A DNA stretch of 17,406 nucleotides from Thermaceae bacterium (lineage in GTDB: Bacteria; Deinococcota; Deinococci; Deinococcales; Marinithermaceae): positions 1 to 17,406 of the forward strand of contig WFXV01000009.1 in the NCBI GenBank assembly GCA_015490435.1, read 5' to 3'. How positions within the stretch are numbered: position 1 is the first letter of the stretch; the number at the start of each line of letters is the position of its first letter. The position numbers and the translations under genes were made by a program. This document shows positions 1 through 6,442 of the stretch, piece by piece. Under the pieces are notes generated by a model, which saw nothing but the letters and a program-made list of their open reading frames with translations, was not told the origin of the DNA and did not search any database.

Positions 1-1900
1 CCGCCTCCCCCGCCCGGGCCCAAACCGGGAGGTAGCGCCCGTCGAGCAGGAGGGGGAGGTCCTCCGAGAGGGCGTACCGGGCGGCGTAGGCGGCGGCCTC
101 CTCCCCCGCGTCCCCAGCCAGGACCCGCTCCGCCCGGATCCGGGCCAAAAGGCGCAGGCTCCCGGTCTCGCCGGCGGCGGCCTCGGCCTCCCTTAGCCAG
201 CGGCGGCGGGCGGGACCGCCGAGGAGGGCGCGCTCGAGGTAGACCTCGGCGAGCTCGGCGGGGCTTCCCCCCTGCCTGAGCACGGCCTCCGCCCGCTCGA
301 GCTCGACCCGGGCGCTCGCGCGCGCCCCCCGGCGGCGAAAGAGCCGGGCCCTCCCCAGGTGCAAGAGCCCCAGGCCGTAGGGGTCCTCGGCCTGCCGGAG
401 CACCTCCTCCGCCCGGCGGTAGGCGGCCTCGGCCTCGTCGAACCAGCCGGCGTCGACGTAGAGGTCCCCGAGGTTTAGGGCGGAGTAGCCGATCGCCCGG
501 TACTCGTGGGCGAGCTCGGCCTTGGCCAGGGCCTCTTTCAGGACCCGGTGGGCCTCCTCGAAGCGGCCGAGCAGCCGGAGCGCCTCCCCCATCGAGAGCA
601 GGGTGTTGGCCTGGGTCAGGGGGCCCTGGTTCTCCTTGAGCCGGAGGGCCTCGCGGTAGGCGGCGACCGCCCGCTCCAGGTGGCCGAGGTGGTGGAGGGC
701 GATGCCCAGGTTCTGCTCCGCCCGCGCCAGCACCACCACGTCCAAGGGGCGGTGCCCCCCCACCACCCGCTCGAGCACCCGCGCGGCCTCAGCGTAGCTC
801 CCGTCACGGATCAGCGCCGCCCCGAGCCCGGCGAGCATCCGGGGGGCGAGGTCGGCGTCGGCGTGCCGGAGGCCCTCTTCGAAAGCGGCGGCGGCCTCGC
901 GGTAGCGGCCGAGGTGGATGAGCACCGAGCCCTCCACGTCCCGGGCCTCGGCGAAGAGGGCGGGGTCCTCGGCGGCCCAGCGGGCAAGCGCCCGCGCCGC
1001 CTCTAGCCGGCCCCGGCTGCGCTCGGCCTGGGCCACGAAGAGCGCCCCTCGGCGGGTGCGGTGTTCCCTTGGGATCCGGTTCCAGGCCTCGACCAACCGG
1101 TCGAAGGCCCCGTCGGGCAGGCAGCGCGCGGCCAGCCGCTCGAACGCCCCTCCCGCCTCGGGCCGGCGGTAGGCGAGGTAGCCCTCGAAGGCGGCCTCAG
1201 GGTCGAGCTCCAGGGCGGCCTCCAAAGCGCCCGCGACGCGGTCGAAGGGCGGCGGGCCGGAGACCGCCTCGAAGTAGGCAAGAAGGGCGGGAAGCGGCCG
1301 CACCCGGGCCCCGCCCCGCACCCAGCCGCCGGCGATCAGCGCATCGAGCGCTCCCCCGAAGCCCGCCCTCCGCCAGGCGGCCTCGGGGAGGGGAAGGGCG
1401 AGGAGCCAAAGGAGCGCCCGCGCGGGTTCGGAAAGCCGGGCGAGGAAGCCCTCGATCAGGCCCCGGAGCGGCTCCTCGGCGGGGTCGGCGGTCCCGGCCT
1501 CGAACCCCCGGCGCAGGAGCACCGGCCAGCCCCCGAGCCGCTCCCAGCCCGCCCGCGCGAGCCGGGGCACGCCCAGCCGCCGGGCGAGCTCCCGGACCTC
1601 GGCCTCGGTGAAGGCGAGGGCCTCGGGGCCAAAAAGCACCAGGTCGGGCTCGGCGGGCGGGCGCACGGGAAGGGCGTAAAGCGCCCCTGGGACGAAGGCC
1701 TCGGGAAGCGCTTCTAAGTCGTAGGCCGCCGGCTCGCTACCCGGCTCGGTGCGGTAGAGGAGCTCGAGGCGCCGGGCCGCTTCCTTCAAAAGGAGCGTCT
1801 TGCCGAACCCCGGCGGGCCCCAGAGCACCACGGGCGCCTCCTTGAGCGCGCCGACGACCCGCTCCAAAAGCCCCGACCGGTACAAATAGCCCGACGCCAT
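1..1900 (-). CDS. MalT-like STAND ATPase with TPR repeats, probable transcriptional regulator (partial)
   Basis: The reading frame opens at an ATG at 1900 and stays open for 633 codons to the left edge, so the C-terminus is missing. A P-loop lies at residues 28-35 (GPPGFGKT, Walker A). The stretch around residues 108-136, ending in a GGWPVLL motif, resembles the end of the NTPase core in MalT/LuxR-type STAND proteins. A helical middle follows, and from about 320 to 545 there are repeated TPR-like helix pairs such as GRYREAAAAF and GHLERAVAAY. In this family ATP binding and a ligand or partner drive assembly, and a DNA-binding domain (HTH or BTAD/SARP type) often follows the TPRs; that part is off-window. 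Walker B is degenerate (LVLFG, near residue 88). No Shine-Dalgarno precedes the ATG; a TAAACT box lies 12 bases upstream inside the tandem repeat shared with the divergent lipoprotein gene. Regulation of that neighbour is inference. Confidence 0.75.
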   Translation of the reverse strand, partial: MASGYLYRSGLLERVVGALKEAPVVLWGPPGFGKTLLLKEAARRLELLYRTEPGSEPAAYDLEALPEAFVPGALYALPVRPPAEPDLVLFGPEALAFTEAEVRELARRLGVPRLARAGWERLGGWPVLLRRGFEAGTADPAEEPLRGLIEGFLARLSEPARALLWLLALPLPEAAWRRAGFGGALDALIAGGWVRGGARVRPLPALLAYFEAVSGPPPFDRVAGALEAALELDPEAAFEGYLAYRRPEAGGAFERLAARCLPDGAFDRLVEAWNRIPREHRTRRGALFVAQAERSRGRLEAARALARWAAEDPALFAEARDVEGSVLIHLGRYREAAAAFEEGLRHADADLAPRMLAGLGAALIRDGSYAEAARVLERVVGGHRPLDVVVLARAEQNLGIALHHLGHLERAVAAYREALRLKENQGPLTQANTLLSMGEALRLLGRFEEAHRVLKEALAKAELAHEYRAIGYSALNLGDLYVDAGWFDEAEAAYRRAEEVLRQAEDPYGLGLLHLGRARLFRRRGARASARVELERAEAVLRQGGSPAELAEVYLERALLGGPARRRWLREAEAAAGETGSLRLLARIRAERVLAGDAGEEAAAYAARYALSEDLPLLLDGRYLPVWARAGEA

Positions 1901-1957
1901 AGGTTTAACCTGAGTTTAACCACGGGACGCGTAGGTTGGCCTCTGGAGGTGAAGCGA
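1901..1957 (+). promoter_or_regulatory. Divergent promoter region with tandem TTTAACC repeat
   Basis: TTTAACC occurs at 1904-1910 and again at 1915-1921, an exact 11-bp period. Ten bases later comes TAGGTT (1932-1937), a possible -10 box, and then GGAGGT (1945-1950) seven bases before the ATG at 1958. Direct repeats with an 11-bp period placed about 10 bp upstream of -10 are the known layout for PhoB/OmpR-type activators. The same bases read on the minus strand contain TAAACT (1918-1913), a possible -10 for the divergent ATPase gene, so one bound protein could affect both genes. The regulator is not identified. Confidence 0.5.
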
Positions 1958-2845
1958 ATGCGGAAGTGGCTTCTGGGCCTCATGTTTTTGGCCGGTCTGC
2001 TGGCCGCGTGCGGCGGCGGCGTCAGCGGAGGCGGGGGCAACTCCGGAAACCCGGTTGAACCCGAAAAGACTGCCGGCGTTTTGGACACTGCGTACCTTCA
2101 ACTTTATCAGATCACCGAACCCTTGGCTCTCGCCGGGGTCCCGTTCTTGCCGGTACCTTTCCTTAGCCAAGGAGTCGCTCCCTTGGACACCGCGAGCTGG
2201 AACTGCTCAAGTGTAACCGTCTCTGGGAACACTACTGACGCGGATAACGACGGTATCCCGGTGGACGCCACTTACAACGGCGGTTGCGCTTGGAGCTACT
2301 CGGGCGGTGGGAGCTCGGTCAGCGGGAGCTGGGAGTTCAAAAACGTTCATGTCAAGGACCCGAACGACGCAGATCCTAGCGCGGGCCTAAAGGCAAGCGG
2401 CGAGATCGTCTGGACTCTAAGGGTGTCGGGCAGCTCCACCTACACCTTCACCTGGCACTTCAACAAGCACGACCTGGTTCACAATGGCTCCAAGTGGGAC
2501 TTCTCCTTCGACGGATACTGGCGTGCCAGCGACGGCATCGACACTTATACCGTCACTTATAACTTTGGTGGATCCTGGACTCCGGACGATCCCAACCGCC
2601 CCTTCGAAGCAGGAACCATGAACGCCTCGGGCACGTTTGAAAGCACTGGGCCTGGCTGCTCGGATAGTTGGCACCTTAATGTGACCTTCAGCGGCGTTCA
2701 TGACAACGGCACCAAGATCGATCGCGGCACCGCCACCTTTAGCGGTACCGATTGCGAGGGGAATAGCGCCACCCTTACCGTAACCTGGTCTGCAACACAG
2801 GTTTGCGTGACTTACGAGGGCAATACCTTTTGCGGAGCCAACTAG
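1958..2845 (+). CDS. Secreted lipoprotein of unknown function
   Basis: The 295-residue product starts at the ATG at 1958, which has GGAGGT seven bases upstream; the GTG at 1949 overlaps that ribosome binding site and is less likely. The N-terminus is a lipoprotein signal: basic residues, a hydrophobic run, then LLAAC with the lipidated Cys at residue 18. A Gly/Ser-rich tether follows (about 19-31). The mature part has six more Cys (83, 110, 234, 266, 283, 292), enough for up to three disulfides, and a DADNDG segment at 94-99 with Asp103 that resembles calcium-binding Asp repeats. Much of it is beta-prone Ser/Thr/Gly/Trp-rich sequence. I do not recognise a family. Base composition is visibly less GC-rich than the flanking genes, with many A/T-ending codons, which may mean recent acquisition or relaxed selection. 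A hairpin terminator follows, so it is probably transcribed alone. Confidence 0.8.
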   Translation: MRKWLLGLMFLAGLLAACGGGVSGGGGNSGNPVEPEKTAGVLDTAYLQLYQITEPLALAGVPFLPVPFLSQGVAPLDTASWNCSSVTVSGNTTDADNDGIPVDATYNGGCAWSYSGGGSSVSGSWEFKNVHVKDPNDADPSAGLKASGEIVWTLRVSGSSTYTFTWHFNKHDLVHNGSKWDFSFDGYWRASDGIDTYTVTYNFGGSWTPDDPNRPFEAGTMNASGTFESTGPGCSDSWHLNVTFSGVHDNGTKIDRGTATFSGTDCEGNSATLTVTWSATQVCVTYEGNTFCGAN

Positions 2846-2868
2846 TACGGTAAGCAAATCCTCCTGTA

Positions 2869-2896
2869 CTGCCCCCGCAGTTTGATGCGGGGGCAG
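2869..2896 (+). terminator. Intrinsic terminator-like hairpin
   Basis: A perfect 11-bp stem (CTGCCCCCGCA at 2869-2879 and its complement at 2886-2896) encloses a 6-base loop. It begins 24 bases after the lipoprotein stop codon. The following CCCTTT is only a weak U-tract. It separates the two lipoprotein genes. Confidence 0.75.
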
Positions 2897-2899
2897 CCC

Positions 2900-2957
2900 T
2901 TTAACCGCCCCTTAACTGCGCCCCTGCTAGGGGTAAAGGGACCAGGAGGTGACGGGA
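2900..2957 (+). promoter_or_regulatory. Promoter region with tandem TTTAACC/CTTAACT repeat
   Basis: TTTAACC at 2900-2906 and CTTAACT at 2911-2917 again have an 11-bp period. Ten bases later comes TAGGGG (2928-2933), at the position held by TAGGTT in the upstream copy. The segment from GGAGGT to the start codon matches the first lipoprotein leader at 11 of 13 bases (2945-2957 against 1945-1957). The shared arrangement suggests common control of both lipoproteins. TAGGGG is a poor -10 match, so the exact promoter is uncertain. Confidence 0.45.
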
Positions 2958-4286
2958 ATGCAAGAAAGGATGAGGGTCTGGCTCTTGGGCCTGCTTGTGC
3001 TTGCAGCCTGCGCGCCGCGGCCGACGGTGGAGCTAAAGCCGCTCCCCGGGGTCAAGGTGACGGTGCCGGTGGAGGCGCCGGCGCCCAGGCCCCAGGGCGC
3101 GACCGCGGTGGAAAGCGGCAAACGAGGAGGGGCGAGCGCCCCGGTAATCAAGGTCCTGCCGGGGAATCCGCTCCCCGAGCCGGGCGCGGTTTTCAAGGAC
3201 GACTTCGCGCAGTACCCCACAGGAGCGGTGCTTCCGGTGGTGAACCCCCGGGACTACGGGTTGCTCCGCTACCACCCGAGCTGGCAAGGGGTCACGATCG
3301 CCGAGGCCTTTGACCCCAGCGGGAAGCTCGACAAAGCGCTGCGCATCCAAACGGGCCTTGGCGAAGGGTTTTTGACCACCGGAGCGGTGGACTGGACCGA
3401 CTACGAGGTCCGCCTCCGGCTCAAGGTCCAGGAAGCCCCCTTCACCGATAGTCACCTTCGCTTTCTTCTCTTCCTGAGCGGCGCCGGGGACCGCGCCCTC
3501 GAGCTCAAGCTCGGCTACGAGGGACTCCGCCTCGACAAGCTTGCCGGGGATCAGCGCTTCACCCTGGTAGCGCGCCGCGAGCTCGCCGATACCGGCCGAA
3601 CCCTCCTCCGGGACCAAAACTGGCACGACCTCCGCTTTGTGCTGGAGTCGAGCGGCCGGGTCCGCTTCTGGCTTGATGAGACCCTGCTCCTCGACTGGAC
3701 CGACCCCGACTACCGCGCGGGCGGCTTCGGGATCGGCCCCAAGGGGACCACCTTCTTCGTGGACGACCTGGAGATCCGCCGCCTCGGCGAGGCTTCCTCG
3801 CCGTCCGCCGAGGGGGGCCGCGCCCCGAGCCCCGAGGACTACTGCGGCTACCGGGCGGGGGAGCCCCTTTCCGCGGGGACCTTCCGCCCGACGGCCGCCG
3901 CGGTCGAGATCCGGCTGCTCGGGGGCCATAGCGCCGCCCGGGACTACCAGATCGGTTACTACGCCCCGGAAAAGCCCGAGGCCGCCACCTTCGTGCTCCG
4001 GTACGAGGGCGCCTTCGACCCCGCGGTCTGCCTGGAGCCCCCGCAGGTAGCCCGTTTCAACCCGGGCGGCCCCTTCGGGATCGTGCACGCCTACGAGCAC
4101 TACGGAAATAAGCGCGTCTATACCGAAAACGCCCTGAACGAGCGGCCCCGGGGCTTTAGGGCCTACCGGGCGCTCGACGCTGAGGGGAAGCCCGTCGGGA
4201 TCCTGCTCCTCGTCGAGGACTGGATCGACGGCGACTACGACGACGTCGGGCTCTTGCTCCTCGGAGCCGAGCCGATCGCCGAGTGA
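2958..4286 (+). CDS. Lipoprotein with jelly-roll domain and a novel C-terminal domain
   Basis: The start is placed at the ATG at 2958, seven bases after AGGAGGT; the GTG at 2949 overlaps that site. The 442-residue product has a lipoprotein signal ending in VLAAC (Cys18), then a Pro-rich linker to about residue 75. Residues 78-275 look like a concanavalin-type beta jelly roll of the LamG/DUF1080 kind: FKDDFAQYPTG near the start, regular beta strands, and FFVDDLEIRRL at the end. Such domains usually bind or act on sugars, but no catalytic residues could be assigned. A second linker leads to residues 294-437, a domain with CGYR (296-299), Cys358, GPFGI (371-375) and an Asp-rich end, WIDGDYDDVG (422-431), loosely like calcium-binding DUF4114 ends. 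That domain recurs in the next gene. Role inferred: surface-anchored ligand or glycan binding. Confidence 0.75.
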   Translation: MQERMRVWLLGLLVLAACAPRPTVELKPLPGVKVTVPVEAPAPRPQGATAVESGKRGGASAPVIKVLPGNPLPEPGAVFKDDFAQYPTGAVLPVVNPRDYGLLRYHPSWQGVTIAEAFDPSGKLDKALRIQTGLGEGFLTTGAVDWTDYEVRLRLKVQEAPFTDSHLRFLLFLSGAGDRALELKLGYEGLRLDKLAGDQRFTLVARRELADTGRTLLRDQNWHDLRFVLESSGRVRFWLDETLLLDWTDPDYRAGGFGIGPKGTTFFVDDLEIRRLGEASSPSAEGGRAPSPEDYCGYRAGEPLSAGTFRPTAAAVEIRLLGGHSAARDYQIGYYAPEKPEAATFVLRYEGAFDPAVCLEPPQVARFNPGGPFGIVHAYEHYGNKRVYTENALNERPRGFRAYRALDAEGKPVGILLLVEDWIDGDYDDVGLLLLGAEPIAE

Positions 4287-4296
4287 GCGGCGCGCC

Positions 4297-4716
4297 ATGG
4301 CGCTCCACCTCGCCACCCGTCCCGAGCTGCCCCGCGAGGGCGGGGAGGCGGGGGAGCGCTGCGGCTACCGGATCGGACCGGGCCCCGGCCCCCGGCGCTT
4401 TTTCGCCCCGGCCGGGGCCCGGCTTTGGGTGCTCGAGGGTCCCGCCGGACTGCCCGTGGGCTACTTCCAGGTGGGAAGCCCCGCCGGCCGGGTAGAGCTG
4501 CTCCGGCTCGCCCACGCCGTCGCCCCCTGCCGGCCGGGCCCCGCGGTGCGCTTCCACCCCGCCGGCCCCTTCGGGATCTACGCCGGCCCCTACGCCACCG
4601 ACCGGGACCTCGCGGTCTGGCCGGCCCGCTCCGTAGGAGACGAGGCGGTCTACCTGCTCACCGCCCCCGGCGTGCTCCTCGCGCTCGCCGGGGCCAAGCC
4701 GGGCTCCCCCGTTTGA
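4297..4716 (+). CDS. Small protein matching the C-terminal domain of the upstream lipoprotein
   Basis: This 139-residue ORF starts 10 bases after the lipoprotein stop. It repeats landmarks of that protein's C-terminal domain in the same order: CGYR at 22-25 (296-299 upstream), a Gly-Tyr-rich strand, Cys78 (358 upstream), an ARF/VRF-x-P-[GA] segment, and GPFGI at 90-94 (371-375 upstream). The Cys-to-Cys spacing is 56 against 62. It lacks the Asp-rich tail. There is no signal peptide and no good Shine-Dalgarno, which is odd for a domain otherwise found exported. The frame is also open upstream of the ATG, so a frameshift from the lipoprotein gene into this frame would give a single protein with a tandem repeat. 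It could therefore be a separate gene, a decayed duplicate, or the displaced end of the upstream gene. Confidence 0.55.
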   Translation: MALHLATRPELPREGGEAGERCGYRIGPGPGPRRFFAPAGARLWVLEGPAGLPVGYFQVGSPAGRVELLRLAHAVAPCRPGPAVRFHPAGPFGIYAGPYATDRDLAVWPARSVGDEAVYLLTAPGVLLALAGAKPGSPV

Positions 4717-4741
4717 GGGTTCCCCCAGAGCCCACCCGGGC

Positions 4742-4811
4742 GTAACCTAGGCTTAGGTCACATCCCACAGCCCCTGGCGCCCGGGCGTCCTAGACTGTTG
4801 GAGGGGGTCCA
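4742..4811 (+). promoter_or_regulatory. Promoter/operator region of the GGDEF gene
   Basis: The stretch holds an inverted repeat ACCTA-GGCT-TAGGT (4745-4758), a self-complementary CGCCCGGGCG (4778-4787), the box TAGACT (4791-4796) and a strong ribosome binding site GGAGGGGG (4800-4807) four bases before the ATG. TAGACT recurs just ahead of other genes in this window, which supports reading it as a -10 box. No convincing -35 was found. The inverted repeats are possible operator sites only. Confidence 0.4.
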
Positions 4812-5801
4812 ATGACCGACCGGCGGAAGCCCAACCCGCGACGCGAGCTCTTCGAAAGTCACTGGGGAACCTACTACTGGTGGGTGATGGCAATCGCGCT
4901 GGGTCTCGCGGTCCTCACCCAGTACCCCTGGCGCCACCGTGGGGACCTCTACGCCGACGCGCTCTTCGCCCTTTGGACGCTCGCGCTCTACCTGGCTTCC
5001 CGGAGGTGGCCGTTTGGGGCCCGGCTGGTCCACGCCGTCGGGGTGCTCCCCATCCTCGCCTTTTACACCGCACAGCAGGACACCCGGGTGCCGATGGAAT
5101 ACCACCCCCAGCTTTACCTCCTCCTCGCCTTCTTCCCCATCTACGCCGCCACCGCCATGGTGGGGGTCTGGGGGTTCGCGGCGACCGCCGTGCTGGCAGC
5201 GGTCCTCGGCCTGCCGCTGCTCGACGACCCGGCGCTTTTGCCCATCGCCGTCTTCTACTGGACGCTCTCGGGGCTGCTCGGGCTCGGGTACTACCGGATG
5301 GTGCAAAAGCTCAGGGACTTCCACGAAAATCTCCTCAACCAGGCGCTCACCGACCCCCTCACCGGGCTTCGGAACCGGCGGGCGCTGGAAGAGGACTTCC
5401 CTCGCCTGCAGGCACTCGCCCAGCGGGAGGAAAAACGGCTTATCTTCACCCTCTGGGACGTCAACGACCTGAAAGCGATCAATGACCTCTACGGCCACGC
5501 CGCCGGGGACCGGGTGCTCAAGAAGTTCGCCGAGATCTTGAAGAACTCGGTCCGCCAGTCAGACGCCCTCTACCGCATCGGGGGCGACGAGTTCGCCGGG
5601 CTGCACCTGGGCCTCGAGGACCCCGAGGCCCTGCTCGCCCGGGTGCGGCAGCAGTTTCCCTGGGCCTCCACCGGCTGGTTGGACGCCACCCACCTGGATT
5701 TCCCCGCCGCCTACCGCACCGTGGACGAGCGGATGTACCGGGACAAGGCCCATAAACCCGAGGAGCTCGCCAAGTTCACCCGCGAGGAACCGGCGGGCTA
5801 A
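4812..5801 (+). CDS. Membrane-bound diguanylate cyclase (GGDEF)
   Basis: The 329-residue protein would make c-di-GMP from two GTP. About six hydrophobic segments lie between residues 22 and 162, then a short helix leads into the GGDEF domain (about 178-315). Seen in it: DPLTGLRNRR (181-190), the metal-site region LWDVNDLKAINDLYGHAAGD (Asp216), the active-site motif GGDEF (257-261), and RQSD (248-251) exactly five residues upstream, which is the product-inhibition I-site RxxD. The C-terminal part after GGDEF is compact compared with typical domains but ends with the usual ERMYRDK pattern. All key residues are present, so activity is expected. The signal sensed by the membrane part is unknown. 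The ATG has GGAGGGGG in front. The 3' end overlaps the convergent HAD gene by four bases, with no terminator between. Confidence 0.93.
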   Translation: MTDRRKPNPRRELFESHWGTYYWWVMAIALGLAVLTQYPWRHRGDLYADALFALWTLALYLASRRWPFGARLVHAVGVLPILAFYTAQQDTRVPMEYHPQLYLLLAFFPIYAATAMVGVWGFAATAVLAAVLGLPLLDDPALLPIAVFYWTLSGLLGLGYYRMVQKLRDFHENLLNQALTDPLTGLRNRRALEEDFPRLQALAQREEKRLIFTLWDVNDLKAINDLYGHAAGDRVLKKFAEILKNSVRQSDALYRIGGDEFAGLHLGLEDPEALLARVRQQFPWASTGWLDATHLDFPAAYRTVDERMYRDKAHKPEELAKFTREEPAG

Positions 5802-6442
5802 AGCCGCGCGAACCCGCGCCGAGCGGCCTCGGCCCGAAGTCGGGGATCGGGGTCGACCACCGTTGGGTGGCGGGCGGAAAGGAGGAGCGGGAGGTCGGCC
5901 AGGGTGTCGCCGTAAGCGAAGTCGGGCGGTCCCCCGAGCAAGGCCCGCACCCGCTCGGCCTTGACCCGCCCCACGTTGACCGGGCCGGCGAGGCGGCCAC
6001 TGGCGCGGCCTTCCCGGAGCTCGAGGGGGGTGCCGAGGGCCTCGACCCCGGGAGCGAGCCTCCGGGCGAAGGCCTCGAGCACCGGCTGGTACGTCCCCGA
6101 GGCCAGCACCACCCGGTGCCCCCGGTCGAGGTGGTCGAAAAGCCGCGCGAGCACCCGTTCTTTACGGACGGGCCAGAGCTCCTCCTCCACCACCCACTCG
6201 GCCACCTCGCGGAGGGCGGCTTCGTCCAGGCCCCGAAAGAGGCCGGCGAGGTTTTTCATCCAGACGTTCTGGTACCAGCGCTTTGGCAAAAGCCCCGCCT
6301 TGGCCAAAAGCGCCCCCGGCAGGTGGAGGGCGAAGAAGCGGTCGTAGGCCGCCTTCTTGCCGTGGGTCTTGAGGTAGCGGGCGAGCCCCTTCCAGGTTTC
6401 GCCGGCGGTGAGGGTGCCCTCGAGGTCGAAGACCGCGGTCAA
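5798..6442 (-). CDS. HAD-superfamily (subfamily IB, SerB-like) phosphatase
   Basis: The 214-residue product belongs to the HAD phosphatases. Motif I is FDLEGTL (nucleophile Asp6), motif II LASGTY (Ser115), motif III Lys161 in VGRVKAERV, and motif IV GDTLAD (178-183). A helical cap sits between motifs I and II (about 13-105), as in subfamily IB. The second acidic residue of motif I is Glu8 rather than the usual Asp, a change I recall from some IB members such as ThrH. I chose the TTG at 6442 because it overlaps the stop of the upstream gene (TTGA) and has GGAGG six bases before it, and because the motif starts at once; the frame is open further upstream but only inside the preceding gene. Last gene of a tight minus-strand cluster. 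Substrate unknown; phosphoserine or another small phosphoester is possible. Confidence 0.82.
   Translation of the reverse strand: MTAVFDLEGTLTAGETWKGLARYLKTHGKKAAYDRFFALHLPGALLAKAGLLPKRWYQNVWMKNLAGLFRGLDEAALREVAEWVVEEELWPVRKERVLARLFDHLDRGHRVVLASGTYQPVLEAFARRLAPGVEALGTPLELREGRASGRLAGPVNVGRVKAERVRALLGGPPDFAYGDTLADLPLLLSARHPTVVDPDPRLRAEAARRGFARL

Noticed and set aside
506..1717. Plus-strand open frames over the ATPase/TPR gene
   Set aside because: They are shadows of the long minus-strand frame that carries a P-loop and TPR repeats.
3033..4316. 427-codon open frame on the minus strand over the jelly-roll lipoprotein gene
   Set aside because: It is the antisense shadow of a convincing lipoprotein gene in GC-rich DNA; its translation is low-complexity Gly/Pro/Arg/Val with no domain.
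4742..4758. Third copy of the tandem TTTAACC site, before the first GGDEF gene
   Set aside because: The sequence is an inverted repeat (ACCTA/TAGGT) rather than a direct repeat, matches poorly at 11-bp spacing, and is over 30 bases from the -10 candidate.
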